In this document: piece by piece, positions 21,083 through 33,420 of the stretch
Layout of the letters: the number at the start of each line of letters is the position of its first letter
How positions within the stretch are numbered: the first letter of the stretch is position 1
Source of the DNA: Cristatella mucedo
Taxonomy: Eukaryota > Bryozoa > Phylactolaemata > Cristatellidae
Reading direction: 5' to 3'
Assembly (NCBI GenBank): GCA_009760855.2
Contig: WPIO01000002.1
Location: forward strand, 4,744,001-4,808,000
DNA: 64,000 nucleotides
The notes under the pieces: generated by a model
Databases searched by the model: none
What the model saw: only the letters and a program-made list of their open reading frames with translations
What the model was told of the DNA's origin: nothing
Program-made: the position numbers and the translations under genes

Positions 21083-23252
21083 CGATCGTAGACACTGGAC
21101 TCACCAGCACTCTGCCGGTGCAGGCAGACTGGCAGTGCCGTAAACCAACCCAGGGTCGAACAGCTGGTGGATGAGGCCTAGAGAAGGGCCGGTGCCCAGC
21201 TGTGGTCTGGCGGCTGTGGTTTAGACATAGGCCGGCTGTGTCCTCCACTCGCGAGATGAGTTGTGGCTGGGAGGGAGGTTCGAGATTAGCGTGCAAGCAA
21301 CGGCGAACAGTGTCCGAGGAGTCTTTTATGATGCCGAATCCAAGCCGCTGGTCGACTACCGCGGTCAGGATCGGCAAGTCGCTGGCGCCACGCGATACAG
21401 ATCGCGATAGACGTACTCGTCCGATGCCGCAGCGATCTCGGCGGCCCCGGCCTGCAGATTTGCTGCCACACGACTGAACTACTGCACGACGGCACGGCGG
21501 CGCATGCGTGAGCGCAGAGCATCGCTCGGCTCGCTGTGAGACTCCGCGAGTCGAATGCGGCAGTCGGCTGGTGAATTGGCAGCTGAGCGTTCTGCGCTTC
21601 GGCTAGCACCGCCGCTCTCTCGGGATCGCGGCGATCGCTCGATCCACTCGGCAACAATCCAACTGTTGAGTGCTGTCGAAGGGGCGCGCGTCTCGCGACG
21701 AAATCGGATCGCCGCCATTTCTTTCGCCGGTCGCCGAAGAATTTTTCGATCCAAACTGCTATGTCAGCTGCGCGGCAGGGATCTCGCGCATGGATCTGGA
21801 TGAATCGCTCCTGGGCTATGACCGGGGGGGGGGCACCGACTAGGCTATCGCGAACGCACCCGGTTCGTCATCCGTAGAAATAAGAAATCACAACAGCCAC
21901 TTTTCCAGAAATTCGTTAGCGCCGGATGAGCACGGAGCGTTACCCGCGAGGCTAGCTAAACTCCCCCCCCCCAGCAAGTCACCCGCATAGCGCTGCAGTC
22001 CGTTCCTTCACCATCGCGTCGGTCGCTCGGTTAGCGGTTCCTGCTGGCGTGTCTACAACTTAACTAACCAGGGCGTTTCAATATAACCTCCGGGCGTTTC
22101 AATGAGCTCAAGCGCAGCCGGCGCCACTTGTACAGCGGATCGTGGCGGACACAGCCGTGCTTGCGCCATTTCTGAGATCGCCTCTCGCATCCCTCGACAG
22201 AGCAATCCGTCGTCTCGGCGCAGCCGCGAAAGTGCGTACGTCGGGGCGCCCCAGCGGCGAGCGGATAACGTATCTACTGGATTCGCCGCCACTTACAAAC
22301 AGTTCTTTCCCTTTAGCAAAAGCTCGTTGGAACAGGGCTACTGTAAAGAGAAATTCGCCCATATTCTCCAGGTTAATTTACAGGACCTTTGAATGAGCTG
22401 TTAATTGCTCGCGCTCGGCGCCGGAGGCCCGACTTCAGCTCCAGAGCTCCAAAATGAACAATGGAACCTCTCCAATTGACCAATAAATGCGAAGCGACAG
22501 AGCCTGCGCTGGCTGCGCTCGCACTACTCAAAGCCTGTCTGCTAGTTTAGCGCCTATAGGTGTCTTTCAGAGGAGCGGCAGGGACCATCGGTGCATAGAA
22601 AAAGGGTATAGAAAATTAGGGTAAAGAAAAAGCCTTCGTGCTGTTCTTCCCTTCCTCTCGGCCTCCACCCGCTTTGAGTCTTCATTAGTCGACCGCTGTA
22701 GCAGCGACTCGCGCTGCATCGGGCAGACGGCCGTCTGTTTAAGCTAACTAATAGGTTCCCGCTTGAGTACGGCTCTGCCTTTGTTCAGCGGTTTTTTGCG
22801 TAACCAATTCTATTCTATGCTACCGACGAGCCGAAGATGCATACAATTCATCATTGTAGTTTATTCGTTCTATCCCTACGCGCTTTTGATTAGTTGCTTA
22901 TGCACGCGAAAGTGTGTGCGTGCGTGCGCACATGCGAATGCATGCGTAACTTCGCTTCTAGCCGAGAGGGCAGTAACTGACCCTTTCGACGAATGCGCGG
23001 CTATGTGCAGGTACAGTGTATCCTCAACAACCGGCTAAAAAGTAATCGTTGAAAATCCATTCGCTGGGCACGCTTTAGCGTCGGCTCACCGGTCTCAGTC
23101 GCGTGGCAGAAGCAGCTGCTAGTATATCCGGCAAAAATGGCAGGTGCATGCCATAGTGCTACCGATTTCCGCAGACTTTCCGTTCACTTCGAAAATACAG
23201 CGCGACCGAAGCCCGCACGCTGCGGAACTGAGAGCGGACAGAGTTTTCCTTG

Positions 23253-23335
23253 CGAAGGAAATGACCTGGCGACTCTCGGTTGGCCGCGCCGGTGCTCCAC
23301 CAATTGAGCTATCGCGAAGCCTGAACTTGCTGCTC
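23253..23335 (-). repeat. tRNA-like repeat fragment
   Basis: The reverse complement reads GCGATAGCTCAATTGGTGGA then GCACCGGCGCGGCCAACCGA, a good tRNA A box and D arm. The B box position (CAGGTCATTTCCTTCGC) is degraded, so it is a tRNA-derived repeat rather than a functional tRNA gene. Confidence 0.45.
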
Positions 23336-23484
23336 TGAAAGCTGGCCTTGCTTCGAGCCTCGGTTTTAAGTGACCAATCGCGTGCCCGAGCCGAATCCCG
23401 ACGCACGCCTGCGTGCTTATACTTGTAATTACAACAAGTGGAGTCGAAGTGCAAGACCTTGCGGGAGGGAAGCGGCTGAGAGCG

Positions 23485-23620
23485 CCGAGCCCTGCCGGAC
23501 CTTGCCGGACCTTGCCGGACCTTGCCGGACCTTGCCGGACCTTGCCGAGCCTTGCCGAGCCTTGCCGAGCCTTGCCGGACCTTGCCGAGCCTTGCCGAGC
23601 CTTGCCGGACCTTGCCGGAC
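23485..23620 (+). repeat. 10-bp minisatellite with two alternating unit types
   Basis: About 14 units of CCGGACCTTG or CCGAGCCTTG. The order of variants (after a first imperfect unit) is five of type 1, three of type 2, one of type 1, two of type 2, two of type 1. Reading frames through it on both strands are repeat artefacts. Confidence 0.95.
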
Positions 23621-26600
23621 AGAGACTCGTACGTGCAGCATCAATGCGCGCTGGTTTACCGACGGACGCTGGTGGAACGAGGCAGCTGAACGAAGAGCGC
23701 CCACCACAACTAAAGATGATCCATAAAGATGATCCATGCCCGTAGCGAGTATAGAAGGGTATACCCGACAGCGACGGATGGCTACAGGTGTCCAGTGCTC
23801 TCGCGCGGCGTCCGCAGCGCCTCTCTCCAAAGAAAATGCCAGCTGACTTAGCAGCCTCTTTTTGCATAGCGGCAGAACACGTGTTGCCGTCGCCGCTGCT
23901 GCAGCGGGCATCGCGCGGCGGCGGCCCGTCGTAGCGAGGCTTGCGGCAGCCGCAGCCGACAGGCCGGCGCGCGAGAGCATCCTTCGAGCGGCTGCAGTGC
24001 GAGAACGTCGCGGCGCTCGCGCGCGCTTCCGTCCGGTAATGGCGCCAAAGCGAACGCCGGGTGGGGTGGCCGCGACGATCGACCGGCTGCCTAAAGCTTC
24101 GCTTACACGACAGACTTTCCTGCTAAATCAGCACGGATTTTGGACCGATTTCCTACAGATTTAGGCTACTATTTCACCATAGGTCACATCGTTTTGGAGG
24201 TAGAAACTAAGGCAGACTCTTATATAGGAGAATCCATTTCTACTTTTTGGCTGCTGAGTTAATCCAGCCCAGCCGACCAATCAAAACACTGGGACTCGTC
24301 ACACACACCTCAAGGCCAAAATAAGAATGGCTATCGTTCGTAGGCTCGAGTTATATTGAGGCGTTCAGAGCAAGTCCTTGAACATGGAATGTCTATGCGC
24401 TGTAGCCAAGGCTTAAGCTTTTTCTATATAGAAGACGTCACGCGTCTGCTTATCAAATCCACCAACAATCCCGCTACGGCGCCATTACTTAGTACTACCG
24501 TAACGGCACGCATTACTTAACACTGCTCACTTTTGCGGAAAAGGTTTATCAAAATGCTGATCTTCCTTTTACTTATATTCTTCTCATACTACTCTCCAAT
24601 GATGACTGCAGCGGCGAACTCAACTTCTGCGTGCGATGTCTTGGCGTCTTTCCTCAGATACCAGCCTCCCGGATTAGAGCTCGGGCTGTGGGCGGGACTG
24701 AGTCGGCCATCAAATCTGTCGTGTACAAGTCCTAGCCAGGAGGAAAGTCGGCGTCGGTCAGGAGAAGAGTCCGCCGTTTAAACGCAGCTTAAGCGAAACG
24801 CCGCCATCAGCTTCCGTCCACTCGGCGGCTGTATGCGATAGACGCTGGTGACGGCTGCTGCGGTTCCCATCGAGGAATGTCAGCACTAACCTCAAGGAGC
24901 GTCCGGTTTGACGATCGCTCTGCCGCGAGTCGCGCGCCGACCGCACGACTCGCGCGCGCACGCCCTCTACCCGCGGCTGTCAGCTATGCTCAAGTTTTAC
25001 TCACATGGGTGATAACCAATTTAGACGCGACCGCCTCCAGTCGCGAGCGCCCTTCTCACGGCTCTCTGCGCCAATGGCGGCTCGCGGGAGCGTACTGACT
25101 AGGGGAGCAAGCAGCTCTGCGCTCGCGCCGCTCTTCTACTCCTGGCTCATCTGTCCCGCTCTCCTCTCCGTCCACTCCGTCGACTCCCTACGCCTCGGTC
25201 AGTCCGCTGACCGCACAGTTGTCGGCAAGATGGCCCTTGTAGACGCCACCTAATCAGGCTCCCACATTGAGAGAAGCTACTGGATGGCGCTGCGTACTGC
25301 TTGCCCCTGGCCGCCGCCCTCGTTCTTCGCTCTAACTTTGTAATAAGTGCTCGCGGAGACTTGCTTTCTTATTCGTCTCAGTGACATCGCTGCCATTGAT
25401 GCTACGGGGTGGCAGGGAAATGCCGCACGCGCGAGCGCACTGAGCGCCTCGGCAGCTGGCGATCCGCCGCCGCCGCCGCCAGCGAAACGCCGCCGATGTC
25501 GAATTCGCCCCCGTCCGGCCGAGGTTGAACGAGGCCGAGGCGCCTCTCAGGATCGCGGCGGTGCAAGGCTCGCTGAGCTGCGCGGCCTGTCCCGAGCCGT
25601 CGTTGCCTTTCTCGTGCGCTGTGCGGTCGCCTTGCCGAAAGAGGAGCGTAGGACACCCGCGCGGCCACCCTGGCAGCATGAGCCGCGGCGCGGCGCAGCG
25701 GCGCTCCGGAGGCCGCCGCAAAGCCCCGCCAAGCCTACCTCGACAGCCGACGCTCGCCAGGAGCGCCGTGACGGCCACGCACGTCCCGCGAGACAGCATG
25801 GTCCACGCGTCGTCGTACGACCGCCGCCGACGCCGCAGGTTTAAATAGCCGGCATCGCGACGCAGCGCCGCCGCTTGAGCGTGCCCGAACCCGCGCGGAC
25901 GCGGTGAAAGCGGCGAGCAGCAGCCGGCTCTGAGCAAGCGAGCCGCCGTCACCCCCGGGCGCCGGTCGGCGCGCGCAATATAATGACGGCTTTTCAAACG
26001 AGGAGCAAATCGATTCTCTGGCGATCCTGACGCTGCGCCATTGCGAGCGCTTTTAAAACTAAAATATCTCTTGGAGGCGGCGCATTGTAGGACGTGCGTC
26101 AGCGTGCTATTGAGAGCATGACCGGCAAGGCAGGAGAGCGTGCAGAGTCCACCAAAACGGCTTGCGGCGTTACTTCGTCGACGGTCGATCCAAGCGGCGC
26201 TTACCGTGCGAACTTTTAGCAGCCGACCGCAAAGAAGTTTTACCTGGGCTACCTGGGCTACCTGTTATTTGGACGTCTCTGAGCCCGTCTGTCGCTATAA
26301 GTCGCTCTGCCGCGGCGGTGGCACAGAGCGTTTCGTTCGCTATGGAAAGTCAAGAGCTCGCGAATACCGTGTTCTCCTCTTTAAATTGCGAACCGACAGC
26401 GAAGCTGCACAATAAATTGGTAAACTAGCACGCACAAGTGCCGGCACCTAAGCTCGGCGGCCTTTTTTCCTGAATTGCACTGCATCCGAGAATCGTTTGG
26501 GAACCCGCTCGTAAATGTATCGGCCAGCGTATGCACCCGAAATTGGCGAATCGGCGGTTTCAGAAATTGACGAATCAATCGGCAGGGCAAACCCGCTTTA

Positions 26601-26814
26601 ATAACACTTCCGGCACCGCGGCGCCATCGCAACTAGAAGAGATGTCTGTGTCGTTCGGTTCGCACAGCAGAGAGCCAGCCGATGAACAACGCCAACAGTT
26701 TATTGCATGACGCACGGAGCCGAAGGACGCACGGCTCCCTTCGCCCCTTCCTCCCACTTGACTCTCCTCGACTCGACTGCTGCTGTCCCCTGGTCGACCC
26801 TGATGATTCATATA

Positions 26815-26995
26815 GGAGGACCACAACTGTGAGCCAGCCGACCCTGACGGTGAATCCACCATCTGTTCACCAGCGATTTACCGGCCTGTGTCCACGTCAC
26901 ATCACAGGTGGACCACAGCTGTGCACTGGCCCCCTCTCGGTGATGCTCCTAACAGCTGTTCGCCAGAGGCTTATCAGAGGAGCCTGCATACTATC
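26815..26995 (+). repeat. Imperfect tandem duplication, period about 92 bp
   Basis: GGACCACAACTGTGAGCC at 26818 and GGACCACAGCTGTGCACTGG at 26910 start two similar segments (ATCTGTTCACCAGCGATTTA against AGCTGTTCGCCAGAGGCTTA). The 180-codon open frame across it is of doubtful reality. Confidence 0.5.
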
Positions 26996-27431
26996 GAACT
27001 ACAGTCTGGACGCAGCCAATGTTGAGAAATTGGCGCGGTGCAAGTATGCAAGGGAAAGCAGAGCTCTAAAATGGCGAAACCGCGACGGACGACCGCAAAT
27101 ACCCCAGCGCGTCTGCGTCGCACAAAAGAGACTAGATAAACTGGAGCAAATTACCGGCTACTTTCGAAACTGCTCTGCCCGCGCGTTCCGCTCTCCACGT
27201 GCGATAGCAGCTAGACAGATATGAGTAGCTAGGTCGTAGATCTCGCAGCATGCTCCACTCTCAGCCCCGATATGGCTCGGCTTCTTTCGACGATATTCGA
27301 ACGGCGACTTAGCCTTTAATTAGCCGACGGACTGAATGACTGAGGCTAGCTGCAAGTACGGCTGCGATTGCCTGGCCACATCGGCCTCAGTTTTCTAGAT
27401 TTGGTAATTTTAACTCAAAAATTTGTGATTA

Positions 27432-27577
27432 ATTTGTATAGCACCCTAAGAGAACTTAATCTCTATTCAGGCGCTTCACATACGTTACGGGGCTCGAGCT
27501 TACGACCTCGACCTGCAAATGTAATGACCTTGACCTCGGTTATCAAAGGCGAGCACCTTAACCTCAGCACCAAACCA
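27432..27577 (-). mobile_element. SINE-A copy, with small insertion
   Basis: Tail TGTATAGCACCCTAAGAGAA ... CAGGCGCTTCACATACG, B box-like region CGGGGCTCGAGCTTACGACC, A box region CTTAACCTCAGCACCAAACC, all on the minus strand. About 20 bp of extra sequence separates the boxes. Confidence 0.65.
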
Positions 27578-27949
27578 ACGTTCAAACCCCAAATTATACT
27601 ACTTCACATCGGCTAAGCAACGATCTTCGGTGGTTTTTCCCTTGAAGGAATTATACCATATCAAACATGCCTAAACTAGAGCCAACCAGTTAAGAACGCT
27701 CATAGGGCTGGCAGGGTAAGCAGACTTGCCAACTGCCCCGCTCCTAGCTTGGTGGCCGCGGTCTTAGTGCATTGCAATTTTATCTCCACGGCGTGTGCTA
27801 AAAGCAAGGATGTAGGAGCCTGAGGGCGCGCTGACCTCGCGCTTTCTGTATACTACAACAGAACAACAATTAGGTGGTTAACTTGCAAAGGCATGGGCTT
27901 TTCAGGATATAAAATGCCGACGGTCTTACACCTCACTTTAACTGTGCAA

Positions 27950-28625
27950 TAATAGTAATAATAATAGTGCACTCGATAAAGCGCCCTCAGAGAACTCAAT
28001 CTCTTTCTAGGCGCTTTACATTTACTGCAAAGGGAAATGCAATTGAATGGTGAGTAATATCCTGCTTGATAAACAGACAAAATGAATAACATGGTTAAGG
28101 GTGACATGCACAGGGTCAGCATGCAAATGTGGTCAGTGGCAGCATGCACAGTGTCAGCACGCATAAGTACATGAAGGATGAATCACAGGGACCCACTAAA
28201 TGCTGTCCTAAATAGGTATGTTTTTAAATTCCTTTTAAATGTGGTCAGGTCAGGGGATGTTCTGACGCAGGTCGGGAGGGAGTTCCAGGCTTTGGTAGCA
28301 TACGAACTAAATGCACGGTCTCCAAAGGATTTGAGGTTTGTACGAGGTATTTGTAGACTGTTGGATTCCGAAAAGCGGGTGGTACGATGCTTGGCCTGGT
28401 GGGAGAGTAGATCTGAGAGATAGGCTGGAGCCAAAGAATGGAGTGACCTAAAAGTGAGCGACAAAACCTCTAATTAGATCCGTTGCTTGACTGGTAGCCA
28501 GTGCAGGTCGGCGAGAAGTGGAGTAACGTGGCAACTGCGACGCTCACGACAGACAAGCCTAGCTGCAGAGTTTGGCACCAGCTGCAATCGCCTGATCGCA
28601 CATGCTGGTAGGCCAGTAAGCAGTG
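27950..28625 (-). mobile_element. LINE 3' copy, 5'-truncated
   Basis: AATAATAATAGTGCACTCGA tail, intact stem arms, 3' UTR, and an open RT end of 93 codons (28464-28183: [19 protein letters not shown] ... TAFSGSL). Truncated at about 28625. Confidence 0.85.
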
Positions 28626-30212
28626 AGCAATCAACATGCATCCTCATTTTTGCATGAGCTAGCACAACGCAAGACCCAGCCATAAAAGTCAGTCATCTCA
28701 CATTTTTGCACCTCCTGAAGTTCTTCACACTGTGACCTTAATGTTAATGTGTGCATGGGAAAAATGGTTCATTAAGTCTTTTTCGGTGCATGTCTGTTCT
28801 GGCAGTTTCCCGTTTCTGGCAACCGAAAGACGGTCCCTTCCGTAAGGAATCCTATTTCAAGGTTCGCGCTAACTAAGCCCCAGAAAATCTGCTCGTGCCT
28901 GCCGGGGCCTGAATTGGGATTTCCAGAGGCAAATCTTAAGCCGAAACGCACAAATTCGCGTCGCAGTGCCGGCAGTACGGTTATGTTTAAATAGAAGCGA
29001 TTTATTCTGGGCCCACGCTTTTTTGCTCTGGTGACCATGCGCTTCGCTGGCCGACCGATCGCGGGCGGCTCGCTGTTCAATCGCAACAGCGAAAGGCCCT
29101 CGAGCCAGAGTCCTCAGTGCTCACGGCTGCTGCGCCAGCGCCCGCAAGTGTAGCCGCGTCACGCTAGACAGACCGGCTGGAGGGATAGCGAGCAGCGCCG
29201 CAAAATCTTTGGGGTTGGCTATTTTTAGCCAAGCTCCAGGCAAATTTTCAAGGCCAACTCAAACCCCAAATTTGGCCCCTCTGCTGGGCCTTAATATGGG
29301 ACTCCTTACGGCTGTTGGAAGTCCAGCGGAGAATTTCGACCTTTATTCTAGGGAGTACGAGAATTGAGCTTGGATGAGCTAGAGTTTACTGAAATGCAGC
29401 GAAGAGCGAATTTTAACACTTAAGGATCTCCGGTCTATAACTGCACTTCCGCCGCTACATTCCACTTAAGGCTTCCCATAAAAAAAAGTATTTTACGGAG
29501 TAAACCAAGTACGAAATGATCAATGTTATCGTTGCCCGTTTGATCGTTCCGTTTACCGCTCCGCACACATTTCGCTCGAGCTAGCTACTGGAGACAGACA
29601 CGGCACTATGTCTGCAATCAGTCGGCCCAGCAGGAGGCTGAAGCACGAACCCGGCAGTCGGTACTCTCCTGCCACGCCTTTCCTGCTAGTTCAGAGGGAG
29701 CCCCGGTCAGCCCCGGGCCAGGCGGAATCTGCCGGGAAAACATATCCGCGAGACCCGCGCAGAAACGGTGAAAATCTTCACAGCATCGCCCTGAAGTTGT
29801 TCACATCAAAATCTTCTTTAATCGGCCAAGAAATCTTGATATGTATTTGAAATAGCAGCCCAGCGTGCACACTGCCATAAGACGGGCCAATAAATGGCAC
29901 TCCGAGACAGTCGGGGGGGAGGTAGCCAGGAGCCCTCCGCTCTTCCGGCGATCCTCCGCTTAATTTCAATCAAGACACCCGTGACAGCGTAGCCATTCTG
30001 CACTTCGCACTAGCCCAAGGTTTGGGATATCTTTTCGTTCGCTCTCTTCCTTTGCTCTTGGTAGCACCGAAAATGGTCTTGGATCCAGAATAGATATTGC
30101 CCTTGTCTATGGTATTGCTGAAAGTGCTCGTAGAAGGCTTCTGGTTTTTCTTTCGAATCATTGCAGACGTGACGAGACTACGATGTGGGCACCCTTTTAT
30201 GACATCTGACAA

Positions 30213-30216
30213 ATTC

Positions 30217-30253
<37 letters not shown>

Positions 30254-31450
30254 TCACTTGATAAAGCGCCCTCAGAGAACTTAATCTCTCTCTAGGCGCT
30301 TTACATTTGCTGTAAAGTGAAATGCAATTGAAAGGTAAGTAAAATCATGCTTGAAAAAACAAACGAAATGAATAATATGGTTAGGGGTGACATGCACAGG
30401 GTCAGCATGCAAATATGGTTAGTGACAGCATGCACAGTGTCAGCACGCATAAGCACGTGAAGGACGAATCACAGGGACCCACTGAATGCTGTCCTAAATA
30501 GGTGTGTTTTTAGGTTCCTTTTAAATGTGGTCAGTTCAGGGGATGTTCTGACGCAGGTCGGGAGAGAGTTCCAGGCTTTGGGAGCATATGAACTAAATGC
30601 ACGGTCTCCAAAGGATTTAAGGTTTGTATGAGGTATTTCTAGACTGTTGGATTCCGAAAAGCGGGTGGTACGATGCTTGGCCTGATGGGGTAGTATATCT
30701 GAAAGATAGGCTGGAGCCATAGAATGAAGGGACCTAAAAGTGAGGGACAAAACCTTGAAGTCAATCCGTTGCTTGACTGGTAGCCAGTGCAGGTCGGCGA
30801 GAAGTGGAGTAATGTGGCAACTGCGACGCTCACGACAGACAAGCCTAGCTGCAGAGTTTTGCACCAGCTGCAATCGCCTGATCGCACATGCTGGTAGGCC
30901 AGCGAGCAGTGAGTTGCAGAAGTCGAGACGAGATGTCACGAATGCATGGACCAACTTGGACGTGGTATTTTTATCTAAACAGGCCCGAATTTTAGCAATT
31001 TTATTAAGCTGAAAATAGGCGGATTTGACTGTGGAGCTGATGTGGTCGTCTAACGAGAGGTCGCTTTGGAATATGACACCTAGATTTCGAGCTGATTCAA
31101 CTGGAGATATGCTGGCAGAGCCAATTTTGAGAGTCAGCCTTTCCAATCTCTGGATCACACTGGGTTTGTCCATAACTAGTAAGTTCGTTTTATCATCGTT
31201 AAGTTTTAGAAAATTTGCTGCCATCCATGTGCGGATGTCATCAATGCATGCAGCAAGTGAGTTTAGAGAATTTGAGGTGCTCGAAGGCTGTGAGGGATCA
31301 AAGCAAAGGTACAACTGAGTGTCATCTGCATAGAAGTGAAAGCCTAGATTGTGCTTGGCAATCACATCAGCAAGAGGGAGAGTATAAACCGTGAAAAGAA
31401 CCGGACCTAGCACTGAGCCCTGAGGTACTCCATATTTCAGAGGTACTTCA
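30213..31450 (-). mobile_element. LINE copy with intact RT C-terminal half
   Basis: (AAT)n at 30216-30252, stem arms AAAGCGCC (30263-30270) and GGCGCTTT (30295-30302), 3' UTR, and an uninterrupted frame from motif B to the stop. Sequence changes at about 31450 where truncation occurred. Confidence 0.92.
30469..31445 (-). pseudogene. LINE reverse transcriptase C-terminal fragment, frame intact
   Basis: An open frame of more than 314 codons runs from motif B ([10 protein letters not shown], just before the first internal Met) through motif C (FYADDTQLY) to the natural LINE stop after FRTAFSGSL. It is 5'-truncated at about 31450 but has no internal break, so it is one of the youngest copies in the window. 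Confidence 0.85.
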
Positions 31451-33145
31451 GATAATTCTGCAGCTAATCTGGTGCTTGCTGATCGAGTCTGCCTCTGCTT
31501 GTCTCAGCGATTCCATCAAATTTGAACTACGAGTCGAGCAGACATTTATAAACTTGACGCAACCGGGGATTTGCTGACCACTCTTGTATCTAAAGCAGCA
31601 AATGACAATGCACAATTCCTATATAAGCTTGAGCCGTCAGTGCATTAAAGCTGCCTCTAAATACTGCTTCAATTTTTTCCTCGACTTGAACATGCTGCCG
31701 CTATATCTCCTACAAAAAATTCTGTAAGTTTCTCGGGGAAACTACTGATAGCCAAACTCTCTACAGTCCCTACCTAAGATAGAACCCCGTTAAGACTGAA
31801 GCAGCTTTCAGTCTCTCTTTCGGCGGTTTCCAGTGGTTTCCACTTAGATTTGCCTTGAGACTGAAACTGACTGTCTTCCGTCTTGTACGTACTGCAAGAG
31901 ATAGAGGTGTAATAAACATCTTGGGAGACACATCGGTCTTAGTCCGTTGTCACTGACGCGCATGTAAGTGATCTGGAACTAAAGTCTGTACCATTAAACA
32001 TATCGCACATAATGACACTAGTCCTTGCAGACGCGTAGCAGATAGTGGTGCAGCCATTGAAACATCGGCATGCTAAATTAAAAAGATTATGACTGCCTAG
32101 ACAATAGTCGTGGACCCTGAATTATAATGATATATATAACGATTAGTAATAGGTTATGTTGTAATCGATCGTCAGGTGATGGCCTAAAAGCTCATGCAAT
32201 AGTCATCCAGTTGTGCTTGGGGTTTCAGTGAGCCATTAGTGTGTCATTGCTGGTGTACTTCAGTCGTGCCTCTCTCGGTGGATAGGAAAGAGACTCGACA
32301 AGGCTACCACGACACGGACTTGTTACATTAGTGGGCTCTCGCTCTTTATTGCTACCGCCGCGCTCTGCTGCCGTCAGGATATCACCCGCGTGCATCCGTG
32401 CTGCACCTACAACTTTATAGCCATGATTCGTGGGGTCAACTTCATTGGTATATGCCACACGTCGCCAAGGTCTAGCGCAGCTACGAGCACTGCGTTTGCG
32501 GCTAAGACCTTTAGTTCAGAAGCCACTATCGCGCATTTGTAACACTAGCATGTCCAAGCATAGCTAGCAATTCAAAGAAGCCGCGGCGACGCATGCAGAT
32601 ATACCAAAGATAATATAGCGCGACGGCAATCAAGAACGCCTGTGGCTTAATAAAACAAAAACTCCGCATCGTTAAAAATAGCTATACAATACAAATTTAG
32701 CCGTAGAGGGCTAAATGTGCACAGACTGAGCTTTACAATTAGCGTCCCTTCAGATGACCTTCGTTACGGTCTAAACAACAGAGTAGTACACACCCGGGTC
32801 CCAATGACTACATTTCAAGAACCTCTATCAGTAAACAATCCTGGAAACATCAGACTTGGAGTCCACTCTAAGAAAAATCGGCTGATATTGTAATTGAAAA
32901 TCTTTACTAATAGGCACAAGAGAGTACTTGGCTTTTTCATTTAAGAGGCGAAAATCCTCAGAAGTTCAGCAAGTGCGACATTCATGTGGTATAAATTGGG
33001 CGTTTAAACTAACCCTTCAAAATATTAAAATCTGCGCGTAGCTTTTTTCGTCGGCCACCATTGCTAGGTGTACTGGTTTGACAGTTGGCTGATAACCTGC
33101 CGACAACTATTCGCATCTATCAATCGCACATGACTCTTATTCCCG
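31451..33145. other. Intergenic stretch, nothing recognised
   Basis: No coding exon, repeat family or RNA gene stands out. AT-rich at 32080-32170 and GC-rich at 32270-32420. Confidence 0.4.
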
Positions 33146-33159
33146 GGGCAAGCTGAGCA

Positions 33160-33275
33160 CACTTCAGGGCCCGGATCGAGTCCAGAAGCAGTCAATTCCT
33201 TATTGCCCACTGCAAGCGGATTCGATTGCCGCCAGGGCTCTTCTGCCGGTATATAAATGAGGCTGTTAAATCGAC
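33160..33275 (+). mobile_element. SINE-B fragment
   Basis: CCCACTGCAAGCGGATTCGA, GGGCTCTTCTGCCGGTATAT and ATGAGGCTGTTAAATCGAC match the body and 3' end of SINE-B (best copy at 54190-54375). The tRNA head is missing or mutated. Confidence 0.6.
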
Positions 33276-33370
33276 GGCCTCTTTTCTTTACTTGCTGACA
33301 AGTGATATGACTCGTGGGTTAGCGGATTTCAGCCATATATGAGACGTCTGAAACAGATACGCTGTGTTGC

Positions 33371-33420
33371 TACACACACACACACACACACAACACACAC
33401 ACACACACACACATATATTA
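33371..33420 (+). repeat. (AC)n microsatellite
   Basis: About 20 AC units with one break, followed by ATATATTATATTATA. Confidence 0.95.

Larger units (their letters stand above)
19100..27430. other. GC-rich, repeat-poor intergenic region without a recognised gene
   Basis: Apart from the LINE at 20510-20975 and the two minisatellites, this stretch holds CpG-rich DNA with many overlapping open frames on both strands, as expected from high GC. Homopolymers of nine G (21823) and nine C (21962) occur. None of the frames shows a protein family that I recognise or a convincing splice structure. A forward frame at 24551-24781 begins with a signal peptide-like stretch (MLIFLLLIFFSYYSPMM) but has no support beyond that. 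Confidence 0.5.

Noticed and set aside
23253-23335. Possible tRNA gene on the minus strand
   Set aside because: The B box is degraded and no cloverleaf can be closed.
23184-23980. Frames of 118-227 codons with repeated Gly-Lys-Arg-Gln or Pro-Cys-Arg patterns
   Set aside because: They run through the 10-bp minisatellite and are open in several frames on both strands because of its GC-rich units.
25332-25997. Minus-strand frame of 221 codons in CpG-rich DNA
   Set aside because: Overlapping frames are open on the other strand as expected at high GC. The arginine-rich composition shows no domain, and no splice structure supports it, although MLSRGTCVAVTALLASVG is mildly signal-like.
26682-27224. 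Forward frame of 180 codons
   Set aside because: It includes an imperfect 92-bp duplication, has no recognisable domain and no conservation evidence available here.
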